A DNA stretch of 64,000 nt from Paenibacillus sp. MBLB1832. Lineage in GTDB: Bacteria > Bacillota > Bacilli > Paenibacillales > NBRC-103111. Location of the stretch: assembly GCF_032271945.1 (NCBI RefSeq), contig NZ_CP130319.1:2437001-2501000 (forward strand), given 5' to 3'. This document shows positions 16,271-25,112 of this stretch, piece by piece (position 1 is the first letter of the stretch; every line of letters starts with the position of its first letter). The translations under genes and the position numbers were made by a program. The notes below the pieces were generated by a model. That model was not told the DNA's origin. It saw only the letters and a list, made by a program, of their open reading frames with translations, and did not search any database.

Positions 16271-16409
16271 TTACGAATCTTAACTGTTTGGACTGAAATT
16301 TATTCACACTACTATATGATTTTGTATGGAATTGTATTCATGCCCAAAGGACTATGGTATGATGTTGGGAATGTTTGTAGGACTTACTTTTTGAGAAAAG
16401 GGGATTCAT

Positions 16410-16919
16410 GTGAGAGTAGACAATCTTGTACTCGTAGGTTTCATGGGGACTGGGAAGTCCACTGTGGGCAAAAGACTGGCAGAGCGCTTAGAGTGGAAAT
16501 TCAGAGACTCCGACGCCGTGCTTGAGAATGATGCGAAAACGAGTATTTCGGAGTTGTTTCGGATGAAAGGCGAGGATTATTTCCGCGCATTGGAGACCAA
16601 GACGATTGCCCGCATTATGACAGGCAGACATCAAGTTGTCGCTACAGGCGGTGGTGCGGTTCTAGCGGAAGCGAATCGGACATCCATGATGGACAATGGC
16701 TTAGTCATTGCGTTGCAAGCCACAGCACAGACGATTATTGAGCGTGTGAAAAAGGATACGAACCGACCGCTTCTCCAAGGTAATCTCGAGGAACGCGTTC
16801 ATACTTTAATAGAGCAGCGGAAGACAGCGTATGATTTCGCTCATATTAAGATCGACACAACCTCGATGTCAGAGGATGAGATCGTGGAAAGCATCCTGCT
16901 TCAAGCAGGCCTAGCGTAG
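16410..16919 (+). CDS. aroK: Shikimate kinase
   Basis: A 169-residue enzyme that phosphorylates shikimate at C3 with ATP, the fifth step of the chorismate pathway. Walker A is GFMGTGKST (residues 9-17), the DxD shikimate/Mg motif is in RDSDAVLE (about 32-39), the substrate-binding GGGAV follows (about 80-84), and the lid Arg lies in NRPLLQG (about 118-124). The start is a GTG at 16410 with AAAGGGG six bases upstream. Another pathway gene, aroA, lies 0.5 kb on, separated by a rhodanese gene on the other strand, so the two are not one transcript. Confidence 0.95.
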   Translation: MRVDNLVLVGFMGTGKSTVGKRLAERLEWKFRDSDAVLENDAKTSISELFRMKGEDYFRALETKTIARIMTGRHQVVATGGGAVLAEANRTSMMDNGLVIALQATAQTIIERVKKDTNRPLLQGNLEERVHTLIEQRKTAYDFAHIKIDTTSMSEDEIVESILLQAGLA

Positions 16920-16933
16920 AAGGGAGAGACAAG

Positions 16934-17233
16934 CTAGTTAGCTTCGTCTTCCCATGCTAGCATCCCGCCTGTCATGTTTTTGAGACCTTTGAATCCATTA
17001 GCTTCCAAATACCCTAGTGCGCGGCTGCTGCGGTTTCCGCTGCGGCAAACGAGGATGACTTCATCATGCTTAGGGATTTCACTTAGTCGCTCAGGGATTT
17101 GCCCTAGCGGGATGTGAATAGCGCCTGTAATCATGCCTTCTGCGACTTCTTCATCTTCACGCACATCGACAATTGTTAACTTTTCGCCTTGGGCCAGTCT
17201 CGCTTTAATCTCAGTTGGTAGGATGGTTTCCAT
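16934..17233 (-). CDS. Single-domain rhodanese-like sulfurtransferase
   Basis: A 99-residue single rhodanese domain. The structural motif VDVREDEEVAEGMITGAIHIPLG and the active-site loop CRSGNRS (Cys at about residue 63) are intact, as in GlpE/PspE-type sulfurtransferases and B. subtilis YqhL-like proteins. The Cys would carry a persulfide; the acceptor is unknown. There is no signal peptide. The gene is alone on its strand, between aroK and aroA, with GGAGGTC before its ATG. Confidence 0.92.
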   Translation of the reverse strand: METILPTEIKARLAQGEKLTIVDVREDEEVAEGMITGAIHIPLGQIPERLSEIPKHDEVILVCRSGNRSSRALGYLEANGFKGLKNMTGGMLAWEDEAN

Positions 17234-17452
17234 TTCGTGACCTCCATTTGTTGGTTAGAGGAGCAACCCCTCTTAATCATGATAAAAATATCCGGTCGTG
17301 ATGTCAAACTTGTCCAAACTTGTACAACTTTAGTCTCGTAATCGACGCTCTCAGCAGGTTTTCAAGATAGATTTCGTATGGTACACTGTCAATAAATCTT
17401 TGGATCGTTCTTATTTACATAATTATTTGTTGCGAAGGAGTTATCAACCGAC

Positions 17453-18751
17453 ATGAAAGCCATCGTTCAACCTACCTCCCATTTACAAGGGGAAATTAAT
17501 GCGTTATCCTCCAAAAACTATACGACACGTTACTTGCTAATCGGTGCTCTTGCGAATGGAACAAGCACGATCTATTACCCTGCGCATAGTGAAGATAGTG
17601 ATGCAATGAGACGTTGTGTTCGCGATTTAGGCGCGATTATAGAAGAAGACGATGAGAAAATTGTGATTACAGGTTTCGGTAAAAATCCTAAGCATGTCAA
17701 TGAATTGAATGTTGGCAATGCAGGTGCAGTGCTGCGTTTTCTGATGTCAACAGCTGCATTTTGTCCAGACGTCACATTTGTTAATACATATCCAGAATCC
17801 TTAGGTAAACGTCCTCATGATGATTTGATTGATACGTTGCAGCAAATGGGTGTGGAAGTTCAACATAATAACGGACGTTTGCCCATTACGATAAAAGGCG
17901 GACAACCTCGCGGCGGCAAACTTACGGTTTCAGGTAATGTCAGCTCCCAATTCTTGAGCTCCTTGCTATTTATGACACCTTTACTGGAAGAAGACAGTGA
18001 AATCGAAGTTCTTCATGATTTGAAATCCAAAATTATCGTGGGTCAAACGTTGGAAGTACTTGCGCAAGCAGGAATTGTTGTTCACGCGAGTGAAGACCTT
18101 ATGCACTATCGTATTCCTGGCGGACAATCTTACCAAGCCAAAGAATATGTTATCCAAGGCGACTATCCAGGTTCGGCTGCTATTCTTGCAGCAGCTGCGG
18201 TGACGAACTCCGATGTTCGCGTACTGCGTCTTGAAGAGAACAGCAAGCAGGGAGAGAAGGCGTGTGTTGATGTTCTACGTGCAATGGGTGTTAATCTAAC
18301 ACACGACAATGGCGTAGTTCATGTTCGCGGTAATCAACGTCTTGTAGCAGGTGAATTTGACGGGGATCACTTTACAGATGCCGTTCTTGCAATGGTTGCA
18401 GCAGCGGTATTCGCGGAAGGTACTTCCCGCTTCTATAATGTTGAGAATCTGCGGTATAAAGAGTGTGATCGCATCACAGATTATTTGAATGAGCTTCGCA
18501 AAGCAGGTGCGGACGTGGAGGAACGTCAAAGTGAGATCATCGTTCACGGGAAACCTGAGGGTGTAGAAGGCGGCGTTGAAATAAACGCCCATTTTGATCA
18601 CCGTGTCATTATGGCGCTGACGGTTGTTGGTCTACGCTCCAAGCAAGGATTAACGATTCGAGATGCCCATCATGTGGCCAAGTCATATCCGCAATATTTC
18701 GACCATTTACGTTCGATTGGCGCGCAGGTTGAGCTTGTGAGCGAGTCCTAA
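17453..18751 (+). CDS. aroA: 3-phosphoshikimate 1-carboxyvinyltransferase (EPSP synthase)
   Basis: A 432-residue enzyme joining shikimate 3-phosphate and PEP to make EPSP. Expected residues are present: K21 and R26 in SSKNYTTR (E. coli K22, R27), D in HFTDAVLA, E in RYKECDRI and the DHR near the C-terminus. The loop that contacts PEP and glyphosate is GNAGAVLRFL (G91, A92, F96), where the E. coli enzyme has G96, T97, P101. Thus two positions linked in the literature to glyphosate response differ from the E. coli form. The start has AAGGAG nine bases upstream. Length is normal. Confidence 0.94.
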   Translation: MKAIVQPTSHLQGEINALSSKNYTTRYLLIGALANGTSTIYYPAHSEDSDAMRRCVRDLGAIIEEDDEKIVITGFGKNPKHVNELNVGNAGAVLRFLMSTAAFCPDVTFVNTYPESLGKRPHDDLIDTLQQMGVEVQHNNGRLPITIKGGQPRGGKLTVSGNVSSQFLSSLLFMTPLLEEDSEIEVLHDLKSKIIVGQTLEVLAQAGIVVHASEDLMHYRIPGGQSYQAKEYVIQGDYPGSAAILAAAAVTNSDVRVLRLEENSKQGEKACVDVLRAMGVNLTHDNGVVHVRGNQRLVAGEFDGDHFTDAVLAMVAAAVFAEGTSRFYNVENLRYKECDRITDYLNELRKAGADVEERQSEIIVHGKPEGVEGGVEINAHFDHRVIMALTVVGLRSKQGLTIRDAHHVAKSYPQYFDHLRSIGAQVELVSES

Positions 18752-18781
18752 ATCTCAATTACAACGAATGGGTGAGTCAGC

Positions 18782-19606
18782 ATGAGGATTATTTGGCAAG
18801 GATTAAAGGTGACATTTGGATTGTTTCTCGTTGCGGGGCTCACGTTCGCAAGCAGTGTTTTTGCTGTCTTGCTTTATGCCAAAGCAACGGGAAAAGAGCC
18901 TGCCTTCTTCGCATCCAATCCAGTAGTCCTTGCTGCTGATCAACCTGTGGCAACGACGAAGGCGACTGTGAAACCAACACCAGCGCCTGCAACACCACAG
19001 ATTAAGAAGTCAGCGATGCTGGATGTGCCTCTGATTGAACAGTTGCCTGAATTGCCTGCTGGCTGTGAGATCACAAGCTTAACGATGCTCTTGCAGTATT
19101 ATGGCGTCAATAAATCAAAGATGGAGCTTGTGGCTGAAATGCCGCGAGATAACACGCCTGCGTCGTTGAATGCAGACGGTTCGATCGGGTATTGGGGAAA
19201 TCCGAACACTGGTTTCGTTGGCGATGTGACACGCAAGCTAAGAGGATTCGGCATTTATCACGCAGGTTTATTCCCACTTCTTAAGCAATATGTTCCTACG
19301 GCTTTAGATCTGACGGGTAAAAGCTTTGAGTTGTACGAGAAGCAAATTGCAAACGGCATTCCTGTCATTGTTTGGACAACAATTGATTATAATAAACCGT
19401 ATAAATGGGTAACCTGGGATACGCCGATTGGACCGATTCAGACGACTTATTCCGAGCACGCAGTCGTGCTTGTTGGCTATGATGAATCTAATGTGTATCT
19501 CAATGATCCTTTGAGTGGTACCAAGCAAGTGAAAGTGAGTAAAGCCCAATTTCTTGACAGTTGGTCAGAGATGGGGAAACAAGGCCTAACCTATATGAAC
19601 AAATAG
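18782..19606 (+). CDS. Membrane-anchored C39-type cysteine peptidase, YvpB-like
   Basis: A 274-residue protein with one N-terminal membrane anchor (about residues 7-32), a Thr/Pro-rich linker (about 55-77) and an extracytoplasmic C39-like papain-fold domain. The catalytic Cys is C95 in AGCEITS, the His is H226 in SEHAVVLVGYD, and D242 in LNDP follows, all in the usual order. The family includes bacteriocin-leader peptidases, but this lone form without an ABC domain is usually a cell-wall or surface protease of unknown substrate. It lies 31 bases after aroA and eight before the CoA-binding gene. Confidence 0.87.
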   Translation: MRIIWQGLKVTFGLFLVAGLTFASSVFAVLLYAKATGKEPAFFASNPVVLAADQPVATTKATVKPTPAPATPQIKKSAMLDVPLIEQLPELPAGCEITSLTMLLQYYGVNKSKMELVAEMPRDNTPASLNADGSIGYWGNPNTGFVGDVTRKLRGFGIYHAGLFPLLKQYVPTALDLTGKSFELYEKQIANGIPVIVWTTIDYNKPYKWVTWDTPIGPIQTTYSEHAVVLVGYDESNVYLNDPLSGTKQVKVSKAQFLDSWSEMGKQGLTYMNK

Positions 19607-19613
19607 GAGAGCG

Positions 19614-20045
19614 ATGAATATGACATTTCAGAATCCATCCAGGGAAGAAATCAAAGCGTTGCTAGCGCATTCAGGAAATATTGCTGTCGTCGGTTTATCA
19701 GACAAACCAGATCGCACGTCCTACATGGTTTCGGCAGCCATGCAAAGCCGAGGCTACCGAATTATCCCTGTTAATCCGAATGCAGATAAAATTCTCGGTG
19801 AGACTTGCTACGCTTCCTTATCAGATATTCCTGAACCTGTCGATATCGTCAATGTGTTTCGTCGGGCAGATCAAACTGTGCCAGTAGCGGAAGAAGCCGT
19901 TAAAATCGGGGCGAAAGTATTCTGGTTGCAGCTTGATATCTTGAACGAAGAAGCAGGGCGCATTGCCAGTGATGGGGGTTTGACTGTAATTATGGATCGG
20001 TGTATTAAGGTCGAAGACGCCATTTTGAATCCACGGAACAACTAG
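19614..20045 (+). CDS. CoA-binding domain protein
   Basis: A 143-residue single CoA_binding (Rossmann) domain of the YccU/succinyl-CoA ligase alpha type: NIAVVGLSDKPDRTSYMVSAAMQSRGYRIIPVNP at residues 19-52, VDIVNVFRRADQTVPVAEEA near 82, and a conserved C-terminal DRCIKVE. Family members bind CoA in structures but no reaction is assigned. The start is the ATG at 19614 or 19620 (GGAGAG upstream fits either). A strong terminator follows at 20062. Confidence 0.88.
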   Translation: MNMTFQNPSREEIKALLAHSGNIAVVGLSDKPDRTSYMVSAAMQSRGYRIIPVNPNADKILGETCYASLSDIPEPVDIVNVFRRADQTVPVAEEAVKIGAKVFWLQLDILNEEAGRIASDGGLTVIMDRCIKVEDAILNPRNN

Positions 20046-20061
20046 GTTGTACCTAATGAAG

Positions 20062-20107
20062 AAAACCGCTATTTGTTCGCTGATGAGGGCGACGAATAGC
20101 GGTTTTT
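20062..20107. terminator. Rho-independent terminator
   Basis: AAAACCGCTATT (20062-20073) pairs with AATAGCGGTTTTT (20095-20107) with T5 following and A4 leading, separating the CoA-binding gene from the PTS operon. Confidence 0.9.
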
Positions 20108-20131
20108 GTATAGAATAAAGCTGATTTTGTT

Positions 20132-20160
20132 TTGACAAAAGGGCAAACAAGCTTTACGAT
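20132..20160 (+). promoter_or_regulatory. SigA-type promoter of the PTS operon
   Basis: TTGACA (20132-20137) and TACGAT (20155-20160) are 17 bases apart, 66 bases upstream of the EIICBA start. I found no convincing antiterminator hairpin or cre site in the leader. Confidence 0.65.
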
Positions 20161-20225
20161 TTGATAAGAGAATCTTATGATGAAGAGAATGAGACTCTTG
20201 AACTCGCTAAGGAGGTAGCATCCGT

Positions 20226-22115
20226 TTGAACTGGATGGGGAACTTACAACAGCTTGGCCGCTCATTAATGCTGCCTACCATTGCGCTACCTATTGCTGCT
20301 GTGCTGCTTCGTCTCGGTGACTTGCCTTGGGATGTCATTCATGCTTCTGGCTTTGGGGACATGCTATTGCTGGCTGGGAATACCATATTTGATTATTTAC
20401 CTATCATTTTTGCCGTTGGTGTGGCATTGGGGCTAACAGAGAGTGCTGGCATCGCTGGATTATCGGCCATGTTGGGCTATTTTATGTTTACTCGACTGAT
20501 CGAGCATGGAATAGGCCCGCAATTTCAACTAGGGGTTTCTGGCGGTATTCTGATCGGCTTGCTAGCTGCCATCATTTATCATCGCTGTAAAGAGATTAAG
20601 CTACCCGAATACATACAATTTTTCGGTGGACCGCGCATGGTTCCGCTGGTGATGGGGCTTTCAACGCTCATTGTTTCATATGTCATGATTGCAATTGGCC
20701 CCACGTTAGAGACGCTGATGAGCAAGATATCCAGCGGATTGCTTGGACTAGGCGGTTTCGGTGCATTCATCTATGGTATAGCTCATCGTTTGCTTGTACC
20801 ATCGGGCCTACATCATATCCTGAACAACTTCTTTTGGTTTCAAGTCGGCGAATACCAATCACCTTCAGGCGATCAAGTGTATGGTGATCTGCCGCGCTAC
20901 TTTGCGGGTGATCCCACTGCTGGCATGTATATGGCAGGCTTGTATCCCATCATGATGTTTGCTCTGCCTGCCATCGCTTTTGCGATCATTGGCGAAGCGA
21001 GGGAAGATTTAAAGCCGAAGATTAAGGCCACTTTCCTGACAGCGGCATTGGCATCTTTTTTAACAGGTGTTACAGAGCCGATCGAATTTGCTTTTCTTTT
21101 CGTAGCTCCGTATCTGTTTGTGATACATGCCATCCTGTCAGGTGCTGCGATGTGGATCGCTTATGAGTTGAATATCCACCATGGCTTCTCATACTCAGCG
21201 GGCGCGATCGATTACATCATCAACTTACACTTATCCCATAACGGTTTCTTGTTAATTCCGATTGGGTTGGTTTATGGACTACTGTATTATTTTCTATTTC
21301 GTTGGGCGATCCAGAAGTTCCAAATCCCTACACCAGGCAGGGAGGAAGGCTCTTCGTTGGAAGAGTGGGCGGGAGATATTCCGTATCGTTCCCCATTAAT
21401 TTTGCAGGCACTTGGCGGCAAAGACAATATTAAGAAGATTGAAGCCTGCATTACCCGATTGCGACTTACGCTTGTTAATGATCGTTTGATGGACATCACG
21501 GCATTACGACACTTAGGAGCAGCAGGCGTCATACGTCTTGGAGGAGGCAATGTTCAAGTCGTGTTTGGAACATTTTCAGAGCTAATTCGCGAAGAGATTA
21601 TGAAAGTTTTACGTAAAGATATTCATGTTGTGCTATTTACTTCACCGATGCAGGGCCGCATGATTCCGATCGAGGAAGTGCCTGATCGCATTTTTGCCTC
21701 CCGCTTAGTCGGGAATGGGGTTGCGTTTATTCCTGAAAAAGGAGAACTCGTTTCGCCTGTGGCAGGTAAAATCATGCACATTTATCCAACCATGCATGCG
21801 TTAGGGATTTTGACCGATGAAGGGCTTGAGGTACTGCTGCACATTGGTATCGATACGTCCAGTCTACCTGGGAAATGTTTCAATGCGGTAGTGAAGGAAG
21901 GCGATCGCGTGGAAGCAGGTCAGCTGCTCGTGAAATTTAATTATAACAAAGTGAAGAAATTCGCTTCTTCCTTGGCGACGCCGATGATTATTACGAATCC
22001 AGACATTGTGAAGTCATGGAGCTTTGCGCCATTTAAGCCTGTGAAGAAAGGTCAAGGCTCTGTTATGTCCGTAGTGCTGAAACCAACTAAATCCGAAGGG
22101 GGGACGAACGGATGA
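20226..22115 (+). CDS. nagE: PTS EIICBA permease of the glucose/N-acetylglucosamine family
   Basis: A 629-residue three-domain PTS transporter that imports and phosphorylates a sugar. EIIC is about residues 1-375 (ten or so membrane helices, GVTEPIEFAF near residue 285 as in the Glc family). EIIB is about 390-470 with the phospho-Cys C408 in IEACITRLRL. EIIA is about 485-620 with the phospho-His H539 in LLHIGIDT. The EIIC residues and linker resemble GlcNAc-specific NagE, but glucose or maltose cannot be excluded. The start is a TTG at 20226, nine bases after AAGGAGGT. The next gene, enzyme I, overlaps by four bases. No HPr gene accompanies them. Confidence 0.88.
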   Translation: MNWMGNLQQLGRSLMLPTIALPIAAVLLRLGDLPWDVIHASGFGDMLLLAGNTIFDYLPIIFAVGVALGLTESAGIAGLSAMLGYFMFTRLIEHGIGPQFQLGVSGGILIGLLAAIIYHRCKEIKLPEYIQFFGGPRMVPLVMGLSTLIVSYVMIAIGPTLETLMSKISSGLLGLGGFGAFIYGIAHRLLVPSGLHHILNNFFWFQVGEYQSPSGDQVYGDLPRYFAGDPTAGMYMAGLYPIMMFALPAIAFAIIGEAREDLKPKIKATFLTAALASFLTGVTEPIEFAFLFVAPYLFVIHAILSGAAMWIAYELNIHHGFSYSAGAIDYIINLHLSHNGFLLIPIGLVYGLLYYFLFRWAIQKFQIPTPGREEGSSLEEWAGDIPYRSPLILQALGGKDNIKKIEACITRLRLTLVNDRLMDITALRHLGAAGVIRLGGGNVQVVFGTFSELIREEIMKVLRKDIHVVLFTSPMQGRMIPIEEVPDRIFASRLVGNGVAFIPEKGELVSPVAGKIMHIYPTMHALGILTDEGLEVLLHIGIDTSSLPGKCFNAVVKEGDRVEAGQLLVKFNYNKVKKFASSLATPMIITNPDIVKSWSFAPFKPVKKGQGSVMSVVLKPTKSEGGTNG

Positions 22116-23851
22116 TTAGAGGCGTAGGCGCATCATCAGGGATTGCGATGGGGAAAGCATTTGTCATTCCAACATGGGAGTGGGACTTTCCAGAGAAAAT
22201 GATCGATGTCACCGATTTAGCGTATGAATTCGAGCGTTTATATGATGGCATCCGGTCTTCCAAGGATGAGTTGGAGCTCATCAAGCAAGAGATCAAAGAG
22301 GTTGTTGGGCAGGAGCAAGCGTATATTTTTGACGCGCATTTGGCTATTCTGGAAGATCCCATTTTCATGAATGAGATCCAAGGCATTATTGAATTGCAGT
22401 ACAAAGCTGCTGAGGTTGCGGTTAAGGAAGTCATTGATAAATTCGTCGGGATGTTTAATCTAATCGATGATGAATACATGAAGGAAAGAGCGCTGGACAT
22501 CAAAGATGTCGGCAATCGACTCCTCAAGCATCTATTAGGGGATACGAACACGACAGTGCCGCCCGTTGACCATCCATACATCCTTGTTGCCAAAGAACTG
22601 ACGCCTTCACAGCTCGCCCATTTGGACCCATCGAACGTGTTGGGGCTGCTGACCATCTTAGGAGGTACGCATTCCCATGTATCGATCATGGCTAGGGCTA
22701 TGTCCGTTCCTTATGTGTTAGGGCTGGAAGGCAAGCTGCTTCGACCTATTCAAAATGGCGATTTCCTCATTATCGATGGTCAAGAAGGCACGTTGTATAT
22801 TAATCCGGATAAAATCACGATCGAACGCTACCAAGCACGTAAACAAAATTGGCTGGAATTCAAAGAAAGCTTGCAAGAGATTGCGGATGTTGCACCGTTG
22901 ACCTTGGATAAGAGCTTGGTGAATTTGCATGCGAATATTAACTCTGTGATGGAAATTGATCAAGTGCTGCGCAATGGTGCCTCAGGCGTAGGCTTGTTCC
23001 GCACGGAATACGTATATATGGATCGCGATTCCTTGCCCAGCGAGGAGGAACAATTCGAGGTGTATCGCCACGCCGCGATTCAGCTCAAAGGTCGTCCAAT
23101 CATCATTCGTACGCTTGATATTGGAGGCGACAAGAAGCTTGATTATATGCCGCTGGCCAAAGAAGATAATCCATTCTTAGGTTATAGAGCGATACGGATC
23201 TCGCTTGATCGTACGGATTTATTCATGACTCAGCTAAGAGCTATTCTAAGAGCAAGTCATTATGGCAATGTGAAAATTATGTATCCGATGATTACCTCAT
23301 TGGGTGAAGTCCGTCGTGCTAAAGAGCTGCTTGAGAAAGCGAAAATGGATTTAAGCGCGCTTGGTATTCCGTTTAACGCCAATATTGAGGTGGGGCTTAC
23401 CATTGAGGTACCAGCCGCGGCCATTATTGCGGACGTCCTTGCGAGGGAAGTGAATTTTATAAGTATTGGGACCAATGACCTTGTTCAGTATGTATTAGCA
23501 GTTGATCGCATGAATGAGAATATCGCGCACTTATATAATCCTTATCATCCAGCCGTTATTCGGCTGCTGAAGTCGGTTATTGATGCAGCGAAACGTGTAG
23601 GTATACCTGTAGGGGTATGTGGAGAGATGGCTGCCGATATTCGTGCACTTCCGATCTGGCTAGGTCTAGGTATAGAGGAGTTAAGCATTTCCGTTCAGAC
23701 GCTGCTGCAAGTTAAACATCGCTTACTAAGCAGTGATTCTGCGGCATGCAAAGAGTTGGTGGACCGCATTTTACTGTGCGGCACAAGTGATGAAATCATT
23801 AACTTATTAGCGCAAACCGAACAAACTGAATCTATCATTGGAGGTAACTAG
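22112..23851 (+). CDS. ptsI: PTS enzyme I (phosphoenolpyruvate-protein phosphotransferase)
   Basis: A 579-residue enzyme I that takes phosphate from PEP to HPr. The phospho-His is H189 in GGTHSHVSIMARAMSVP; the usual GGxTSHxAI has Thr where this protein has His, giving HSH. The PEP-binding Arg in GVGLFRTEY, the NDLVQY segment and the Cys of GVCGEM are conserved. It is coupled to the EIICBA gene by an ATGA overlap. The usual neighbour ptsH is missing here, so this may be a second, operon-specific EI or ptsH lies elsewhere. Confidence 0.93.
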   Translation: MIRGVGASSGIAMGKAFVIPTWEWDFPEKMIDVTDLAYEFERLYDGIRSSKDELELIKQEIKEVVGQEQAYIFDAHLAILEDPIFMNEIQGIIELQYKAAEVAVKEVIDKFVGMFNLIDDEYMKERALDIKDVGNRLLKHLLGDTNTTVPPVDHPYILVAKELTPSQLAHLDPSNVLGLLTILGGTHSHVSIMARAMSVPYVLGLEGKLLRPIQNGDFLIIDGQEGTLYINPDKITIERYQARKQNWLEFKESLQEIADVAPLTLDKSLVNLHANINSVMEIDQVLRNGASGVGLFRTEYVYMDRDSLPSEEEQFEVYRHAAIQLKGRPIIIRTLDIGGDKKLDYMPLAKEDNPFLGYRAIRISLDRTDLFMTQLRAILRASHYGNVKIMYPMITSLGEVRRAKELLEKAKMDLSALGIPFNANIEVGLTIEVPAAAIIADVLAREVNFISIGTNDLVQYVLAVDRMNENIAHLYNPYHPAVIRLLKSVIDAAKRVGIPVGVCGEMAADIRALPIWLGLGIEELSISVQTLLQVKHRLLSSDSAACKELVDRILLCGTSDEIINLLAQTEQTESIIGGN

Positions 23852-23852
23852 T

Positions 23853-24434
23853 ATGGAATTAACAGGGCTTAAAGTGCTTGCTTTCGTTGATGAAGAATTT
23901 GAAGATTTGGAAATGTGGTATCCTGTGCTTCGCTTGCGTGAAGCGGGCGCCATTGTAGACATTGTAGGTCCAAAAGCCAAAACTGTTTACCACGGCAAAT
24001 ATGGGGTTCCCATTACAACAGATTTTGCTTTCGATGAAGTGAAATCGTCCGATTATATCGGTCTTTATGTTCCTGGCGGGTGGGCCCCTGACAAGCTTCG
24101 CCGTTATTCAGACGTGCTGCGTCTTACACAAGAGTTCCATGCGGATGTGAAGCCAATCGCGCAGATTTGCCATGCAGGGTGGGTTCTAATCTCGGCGAAA
24201 ATCGTACAAGGCTACACGATGACTTCGACACCAGGCATTCGTGATGATCTTGAAAATGCGGGAGCTACTTGGCTGGATGAAGAAGTTGTCGTGGATCGAA
24301 ATATCATTTCAGGGCGTCGACCGCCAGATCTTCCAGCGTTTTCCAAACGTTTTGTGGATGAACTTGTCACATTCAGCAAGGAAACAGGCAAAGTAACTCT
24401 TCCCTCCCAGAGGTGGCAAAAACTACTATGCTGA
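23853..24434 (+). CDS. DJ-1/PfpI family protein
   Basis: A 193-residue class I glutamine amidotransferase-like protein of the PfpI/YraA group. The nucleophile elbow has Cys and His in QICHAGWVLISA (about residues 105-116), with an upstream Glu in DEEFEDLE (about 13-20) as in this family. Characterised relatives are deglycases/glyoxalases or proteases; here the activity is unproved. The ATG at 23853 follows GGAGGT by eight bases and lies two bases after the enzyme I stop, so it may be cotranscribed with the PTS genes. The functional link is not obvious. Confidence 0.85.
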   Translation: MELTGLKVLAFVDEEFEDLEMWYPVLRLREAGAIVDIVGPKAKTVYHGKYGVPITTDFAFDEVKSSDYIGLYVPGGWAPDKLRRYSDVLRLTQEFHADVKPIAQICHAGWVLISAKIVQGYTMTSTPGIRDDLENAGATWLDEEVVVDRNIISGRRPPDLPAFSKRFVDELVTFSKETGKVTLPSQRWQKLLC

Positions 24435-24524
24435 AAGCAGAAGGAAATCTGCCCCCATCGTAGAATATCATGTATACAGAAAAAGCAATGTACATGCCGC
24501 CTGCAAAGTAGAAGGAGTGTTAGA

Positions 24525-24932
24525 ATGCAAAAGTATTGTAAGTGCGGACGCACGATGAACCTTCGTCTGCGTACGGTTATTTATCAGAGTAAAGTGGATA
24601 TCGAGAATGTTCCAATCTACTCCTGTGAAGTTTGTGGACACAGTGAAGTTGTGCCGCATGTTAAGCCGGAGCTGACAGGGCTAATCGGTAGACTTGGGAG
24701 CAAGCCGGAGAAGCAGCAGTTCTTCTTCCATGAAGTGTCCGAAGTGGCCTTCTTGCTGCTGAAAGTAACAGAGAAAGAACGTATGAATGATTCGATGGAG
24801 AAAATTGTAGAGGAGCGAATTAATGAGCTATTGGACATCTTATTGCTAGCGCAATCGCTGGGAGATGAACCTTGGGCAGATGAAATTCGTAAGCGATTAT
24901 CCCAAATCACACAAAGTGCAATTTCGACCTAA
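24525..24932 (+). CDS. YgiT-type zinc-ribbon protein
   Basis: A 135-residue soluble protein. Two Cys pairs near the N-terminus (CKCG at residues 5-8 and CEVCG at about 34-38) form a zinc ribbon like that in YgiT/MqsA-type proteins, but there is no C-terminal HTH of MqsA. The remainder is helical and acidic (EKIVEERINELLDILLLAQSLGDEPWADEIRKRL). It precedes ccpA but a terminator and separate promoter lie between, so it is not cotranscribed. Function is unknown. Confidence 0.75.
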   Translation: MQKYCKCGRTMNLRLRTVIYQSKVDIENVPIYSCEVCGHSEVVPHVKPELTGLIGRLGSKPEKQQFFFHEVSEVAFLLLKVTEKERMNDSMEKIVEERINELLDILLLAQSLGDEPWADEIRKRLSQITQSAIST

Positions 24933-24941
24933 CTTATATGC

Positions 24942-24978
24942 GCCAATCCGCATCTCAGGATTGGCCTTTATTGTTTTT
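24942..24978 (+). terminator. Rho-independent terminator
   Basis: GCCAATCC pairs with GGATTGGC around an 8-base loop, followed by a broken T run (TTTATTGTTTTT), after the zinc-ribbon gene. Confidence 0.85.
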
Positions 24979-24998
24979 GTGAAGTTTTGAAAACAAAA

Positions 24999-25013
24999 TG
25001 AAAATAATTTTCA
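24999..25013. promoter_or_regulatory. Fur/PerR-like 7-1-7 box upstream of ccpA
   Basis: TGAAAATAATTTTCA is a perfect 15-base dyad that matches the Fur 7-1-7 consensus TGATAATNATTATCA at all but the two symmetric third positions. It lies 19 bases before the ccpA -35. AT-rich sequence makes chance matches easy. Confidence 0.4.
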
Positions 25014-25031
25014 AAGCATTTTCATTTTGCA

Positions 25032-25060
25032 TTGCAAGATGGATTAATTTGTCGTATCAT
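25032..25060 (+). promoter_or_regulatory. SigA-type promoter of ccpA
   Basis: TTGCAA (25032-25037) and TATCAT (25055-25060) have 17 bases between them, about 50 bases before the GTG start. Confidence 0.65.
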
Positions 25061-25112
25061 AACGATAATATACTAGGTTCGCAGAATACTTGTGAAAATG
25101 GAGAGAGCAGCC

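Noticed and set aside
16211-16525. 104-residue forward frame overlapping the aroK start
   Set aside because: It includes the palindromic repeat and no ribosome site, and aroK in another frame has all catalytic motifs.
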